Origin: Candidatus Bathyarchaeota archaeon | GTDB lineage: Archaea > Thermoproteota > Bathyarchaeia > TCS64 | Length of the DNA: 64,000 nt | NCBI GenBank assembly: GCA_026014815.1 | Contig: JAOZHP010000048.1 | Span: 1-64,000 of the forward strand | Direction of reading: 5' to 3' | Translations under genes and position numbers: made by a program | The notes under the pieces: generated by a model | Database searches by the model: none | The model's input: only the letters and a program-made list of their open reading frames with translations | Told to the model about the DNA's origin: nothing | Shown here: piece after piece, positions 60,815-64,000 of the stretch | Numbering within the stretch: the first letter of the stretch is position 1 | How the letters are laid out: the number at the start of each line of letters is the position of its first letter

Positions 60815-63591
60815 CTTGGAACCTCCCAGCTGTTATCGCTTCGCTGAACGAGTTTATTCAGTTCCTTCATCCCCTCTATTATATTGACGGCCTCATCGTG
60901 AGATATCTGGTACTTCTTGAGGAAGAGTATGAGCCACTCTAGAGTGACTGGGCCCTGAGTTTTGACGGCGGATACAAGTTTCTGAGCTATCGAAGATGTA
61001 CGCTTCTTGAGCGAGGAACGTTCATGCACGGCAGAGGAACCCTCAGTCGTGGCTGATAGTTGAGATAAGCCTTTTTCGGGCTTCTTTTCATTTTCAAGTG
61101 CAGGCTGTGCAAGGAGAGTAGGCTCCATTACCTTACCTTTATATATATTATATTTTCTCACTGTAGAAATGCAACTAATAAAGCCTGCACACTTTGCACA
61201 CCCTACACGTTCCTTATCAGGTTTCATCATAATTCCCGTCCAACAGTGCCTGCGTTTGTCTCCAATTTTGCGATATCCTTCTCCTAGGTTTGCTACACTG
61301 GATATGATCTTCTTTGAGAAGGTCTGTTTGAGGATGGGGGCGAAGCCCTTCATTTTACAAAATTGGTAGTAGAGTTTGTGAAAGTCATTCTTCGGGACTA
61401 ATCCTTCTGTTTCGTTGGTGTCGACACAGTGGTTGAAGAAGGCGGTGGTATCGTCTTCAAGTTCTTCGTATAGTTCTTGTATCTGTTCAGCGGTCTCGTT
61501 TCTGGTGAAGTCTCCCTGTTCTATGAGTCGTCTTCGGCCTTCGAGGGCCCAGTTGAGCATGCCACTTAGTTCTTGAGGTGTGGTGATTTTTCTGAGGATG
61601 TCGGGGTCACAGTTTTCTCCGACGAAAATGTTCGGGCACTTCATTATGAGGGGTCGCCGGAACCATGCTCTGCTTCTGTCTGGGGAGCGAGGGAGCTTGT
61701 TTGTGCTGAAGCTCAACTTGGCGTAGTTTCTGAATCTGAAGGGATGCTGGTGTTTTTTGGCGGCTTCTATGTAGTCGTCGCCGGTTAGGGATTTGAGGCG
61801 GCCGGTGTATTTGAGTTCCTCGGCGCCGAGGTCTGGAGCGATGTTGGCAAGTTTTCCATATAGTTCTGCTTTCTTGAATCGGTTCGTGACGAGTTCAATG
61901 AGTTCAACACTGGCGGTATTGCTATTACCGAGGAACGCTACGAGGAGGAGTAGTAGTTTGGATTTTCCGTTTTCGCCGTCTCCGATGAGCAGGAGGATTT
62001 TTGCCCAGCGGTATTCTTTGATGAGATGGTAGCCCACCCATTCCTGAAATGTTATTACGTCGGCTGGGATCACATCGCTGAGGAATTTTAGTATGACGGG
62101 GCATTCTGCGTTAGGGTCGTATGTGATCGGTAGCCTCGACTTTGCGTGGTATTGAGGGCTGTGTTCAGTGAGTTCTTCCGTGTCGAAGTGGTATACACCG
62201 TTTATGAGTACGAGTACGTCGGGGTCTTCCTCGAACTTGTCTCTGTCGATATAAGTTTCGACCTGCATGAGTTTAACGACTTCTGCAAGCATGTGTCTCT
62301 TGGTTTTGTCGCTGAGGAGGTGTTTAGCCTCTTTCTCAATATAGGATACGCCGTCGGATCTGAATATGCCGAGGTGGGAGCGGTAGCGCCAGGTGATGTC
62401 TCCGCCTTTATCGGTTGTCGGGGTTAGCAGATGGCCTTCGCCGGTGGTTTTGAGGATGTAATCAACTAGGTACGTGGGTATGAAGTTGTCGTTGCCGTCG
62501 AAGAATGAGTCGGGGAACACTGGCTGTCCAGGGTCAGGTGGAGGGGTAGGCTGGTATTTGGCGACATGTCGCTTGAAGCGGCTGCAAGTTTCCCCGAGGC
62601 AACCACCGTGTTTGTAGATTGCGAGACAACTCCAGACTTTTATGCCTTTAACGGCTATCTGTCCGAGTTGATTGTCAACTTGTTTTCTTGTTTCAGCTGG
62701 GTCGTAATCTTTAGACTTTGTGAAAAGTTCATAAATTTCTGACTGGTTGTATCCTTTTGAGTGGGCTTCCATGACGAGGGCGAGGCGCAGTAGACGGTCT
62801 TCGCTGTCGATGCTGCTGAGTTGAGTTCCCTCCTCGGCGAATATTTTGAAGCATGGTTTGAGGCTGGATGTTCTACGCTTTATCTTTTTCTTCTGGGTGG
62901 TGGCAGTGACTGCCATCGGTGGTGCCATTGGTGGTATGTATGGTTCGAGTTTGGCGATGTGCTCTGCGAGTTGGTTATCGGGGCTTATGTTGCCACCGCT
63001 TAGTATGTAGCTGAGGCGGTGGGGTCGCTCCGTGGTGGGGATACCCTTGACACTCATCGTCCCTGGAATTTTGATGATTCGTGGAAGGTCAAAGATGGAG
63101 TCCATGCCTTCGGTAGGTGCCTCATGAAAGTATGCTTCTAGCTTACTGGGAAGAGCGTCATCAACATCGAGGTTGACTCGCTGAATGACATGAAACCCGT
63201 TCCCACTCATCGCGATAAGTGGCTGCTCGTAGCCTTGAACTCTCATCCAAGAAACAAGGTCTATCATGCGTTGCTTTGCCTGTTCAACTTCCTCATCGGT
63301 GGCCGCTTCTTTTGATGGATGTCCACTGTCAACATCGAACGGTATGGCTACGACTCGGCTGACATCCTCCGCGCTCCCTCCCTCCCTGGAACGTGGGTTT
63401 ATTCCGACATAGCATTGTCTTTTGCCGCTCCATTTTCGGCAGAGTTTAACAAAGTCATCTTCATTTTGCACCCATTGCTGAATGATGGCGTTGTCTGAAC
63501 GCCACCCTATAACTCTAATTTCTGTATACTCGGTGGGTCGGTGTTCGAGCCACTGGTAAAAGTGGCGGACATCTTCTTCATTGAAGTTCAT
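60811..63591 (-). CDS. Primase-polymerase fused to SF3 helicase
   Basis: 926 residues. The N-terminal archaeo-eukaryotic primase part has IPFDVDSGHP (Asp-x-Asp), MSGNGFHVIQ and RIIKIPGTMSVKG. A zinc/PriCT-like middle follows (KHGGCLGETCSRF), then the D5-type linker and an SF3 helicase with Walker A LLIGDGENGKSKLLL (about 545), the B motif ELYGKLANIAPDLG and motif C LSFSTNKLP. The last 100 residues form a winged helix. Such PrimPol-helicases start replication of archaeal plasmids and viruses. Confidence 0.9.
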   Translation of the reverse strand: MNFNEEDVRHFYQWLEHRPTEYTEIRVIGWRSDNAIIQQWVQNEDDFVKLCRKWSGKRQCYVGINPRSREGGSAEDVSRVVAIPFDVDSGHPSKEAATDEEVEQAKQRMIDLVSWMRVQGYEQPLIAMSGNGFHVIQRVNLDVDDALPSKLEAYFHEAPTEGMDSIFDLPRIIKIPGTMSVKGIPTTERPHRLSYILSGGNISPDNQLAEHIAKLEPYIPPMAPPMAVTATTQKKKIKRRTSSLKPCFKIFAEEGTQLSSIDSEDRLLRLALVMEAHSKGYNQSEIYELFTKSKDYDPAETRKQVDNQLGQIAVKGIKVWSCLAIYKHGGCLGETCSRFKRHVAKYQPTPPPDPGQPVFPDSFFDGNDNFIPTYLVDYILKTTGEGHLLTPTTDKGGDITWRYRSHLGIFRSDGVSYIEKEAKHLLSDKTKRHMLAEVVKLMQVETYIDRDKFEEDPDVLVLINGVYHFDTEELTEHSPQYHAKSRLPITYDPNAECPVILKFLSDVIPADVITFQEWVGYHLIKEYRWAKILLLIGDGENGKSKLLLLLVAFLGNSNTASVELIELVTNRFKKAELYGKLANIAPDLGAEELKYTGRLKSLTGDDYIEAAKKHQHPFRFRNYAKLSFSTNKLPRSPDRSRAWFRRPLIMKCPNIFVGENCDPDILRKITTPQELSGMLNWALEGRRRLIEQGDFTRNETAEQIQELYEELEDDTTAFFNHCVDTNETEGLVPKNDFHKLYYQFCKMKGFAPILKQTFSKKIISSVANLGEGYRKIGDKRRHCWTGIMMKPDKERVGCAKCAGFISCISTVRKYNIYKGKVMEPTLLAQPALENEKKPEKGLSQLSATTEGSSAVHERSSLKKRTSSIAQKLVSAVKTQGPVTLEWLILFLKKYQISHDEAVNIIEGMKELNKLVQRSDNSWEVPS

Positions 63592-64000
63592 TTTTTGAAA
63601 ATCTCCCGTTTGTTATATGCCTCTGCGAAGAACCTTGGGAGTTGACGCCGCCACTGTTTACAGATTCGGTTTATATCGCTGTCAATTATGTAGAAATTCG
63701 CCTTGTCTGTGGGACTTCTCACAGCTCGACCATAGGCTTGAACAATGATTTTCAGTGTCTGTACGGCATACCACCTGTTATGCTTGAGCTGCATCAATCG
63801 ACGGTTGACTCGGAGATCTTCTTTGTAGTTAGCATAGGGACATTTGAGCAGAACCTGAAACGTAGCTAAGTCACCATGTAGATCCAGTCCTTCCGTCATG
63901 GCCACGGCAACAAGTACTGTTCCACCTTCAGTAGGTGAATCCAGAAATGTTTGGAGGATTGTATCTCGGTCTCTGCTTTCATGAAACAGAAGTCTGTCAT
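63588..64000 (-). CDS. DinG/XPD-like helicase, C-terminal part
   Basis: Runs off the right edge. The visible 136 residues hold the end of the second RecA domain: LLFHESRDRDTILQTFLD, VLVAVAMTEGLDLHGD and the motif VI block IVQAYGRAVRSPTDKANFYI. An internal ATG at 63905 is not the start. It overlaps the primase gene by four bases and heads the visible part of the replication operon. Confidence 0.85.
   Translation of the reverse strand, partial: DRLLFHESRDRDTILQTFLDSPTEGGTVLVAVAMTEGLDLHGDLATFQVLLKCPYANYKEDLRVNRRLMQLKHNRWYAVQTLKIIVQAYGRAVRSPTDKANFYIIDSDINRICKQWRRQLPRFFAEAYNKREIFKK

Overview
The window is archaeal. Direct signs are a sliding clamp (PCNA) instead of a bacterial beta clamp, TATA-type promoters with apparently leaderless starts, TrmB-, DtxR- and Lrp-type regulators, an archaeal-type primase-polymerase/helicase, a NucS-like nuclease, and FmdE and CooT family proteins. 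The exact lineage cannot be read from the sequence; an uncultivated archaeon (for example a Bathyarchaeia- or Asgard-like lineage) is my guess. No rRNA, tRNA or CRISPR array was found.

Chromosome-like part (about 1-32 kb): an ABC exporter pair (1.06-3.48 kb); a zone of small genes, gene fragments and dispersed repeats (3.5-5 kb); a BlaI-type repressor plus M48 peptidase divergent from an ABC ATPase/permease/NEW3-type surface protein cassette (5-10.4 kb); hisD (11.3-12.5 kb); nicotinamidase and nicotinate phosphoribosyltransferase (12.7-14.7 kb); an FmdE/TrmO/small protein/CooT metal cluster (15-16.7 kb); a DtxR-type regulator and a feo operon with two FeoA, a FeoB split into two genes and a FeoC-like Fe-S protein, with matching operators (16.9-20.8 kb); and a second ABC ATPase/permease/NEW3 cassette, this time divergent from a TrmB-type regulator (21-25.7 kb). 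These two cassettes are paralogous modules placed under different regulators. From 26 to 31.5 kb come a methyltransferase, a DUF457 fragment, small proteins, a decayed transposase, an Lrp-like regulator and a secreted protein.

Accessory part (about 31.5-49 kb): small coiled-coil and zinc proteins; a 1676-residue secreted protein with two beta-helix regions, a calcium-type linker and a collagen-like Gly-X-Y tract before its membrane anchor; five small overlapping or closely spaced genes; and then a defence island. The island holds a two-gene short Argonaute system (AlbA_2/Schlafen-like effector joined to an APAZ-like domain, followed by a catalytically dead short pAgo), a RelE-like toxin with its putative antitoxin, a BcgI-like restriction-modification pair (nuclease and methylase in one chain plus a specificity subunit) and a protein carrying a HEPN-type RX4-6H motif. 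Transposase remnants lie within it.

Replicon part (about 49-64 kb, running off the right edge): a Cas4-like nuclease, an IS transposase, a PD-(D/E)XK nuclease, an RNase J-like enzyme and a NucS-like nuclease. These are followed by one long minus-strand cluster: DinG-like helicase, primase-polymerase/SF3 helicase, zinc/wHTH protein, Cas4-like nuclease, several tiny genes, a DUF488 protein with a probable CTG start, a radical SAM protein, an unknown wHTH protein and PCNA. Phased TGTAAGA repeats lie next to a ribbon-helix-helix reading frame between the PCNA and wHTH genes and could be an origin or operator. This looks like an integrated plasmid or virus. Several dispersed repeat families and CACGTG-centred palindromes, one identical to a bacterial parS site, tie the regions together.
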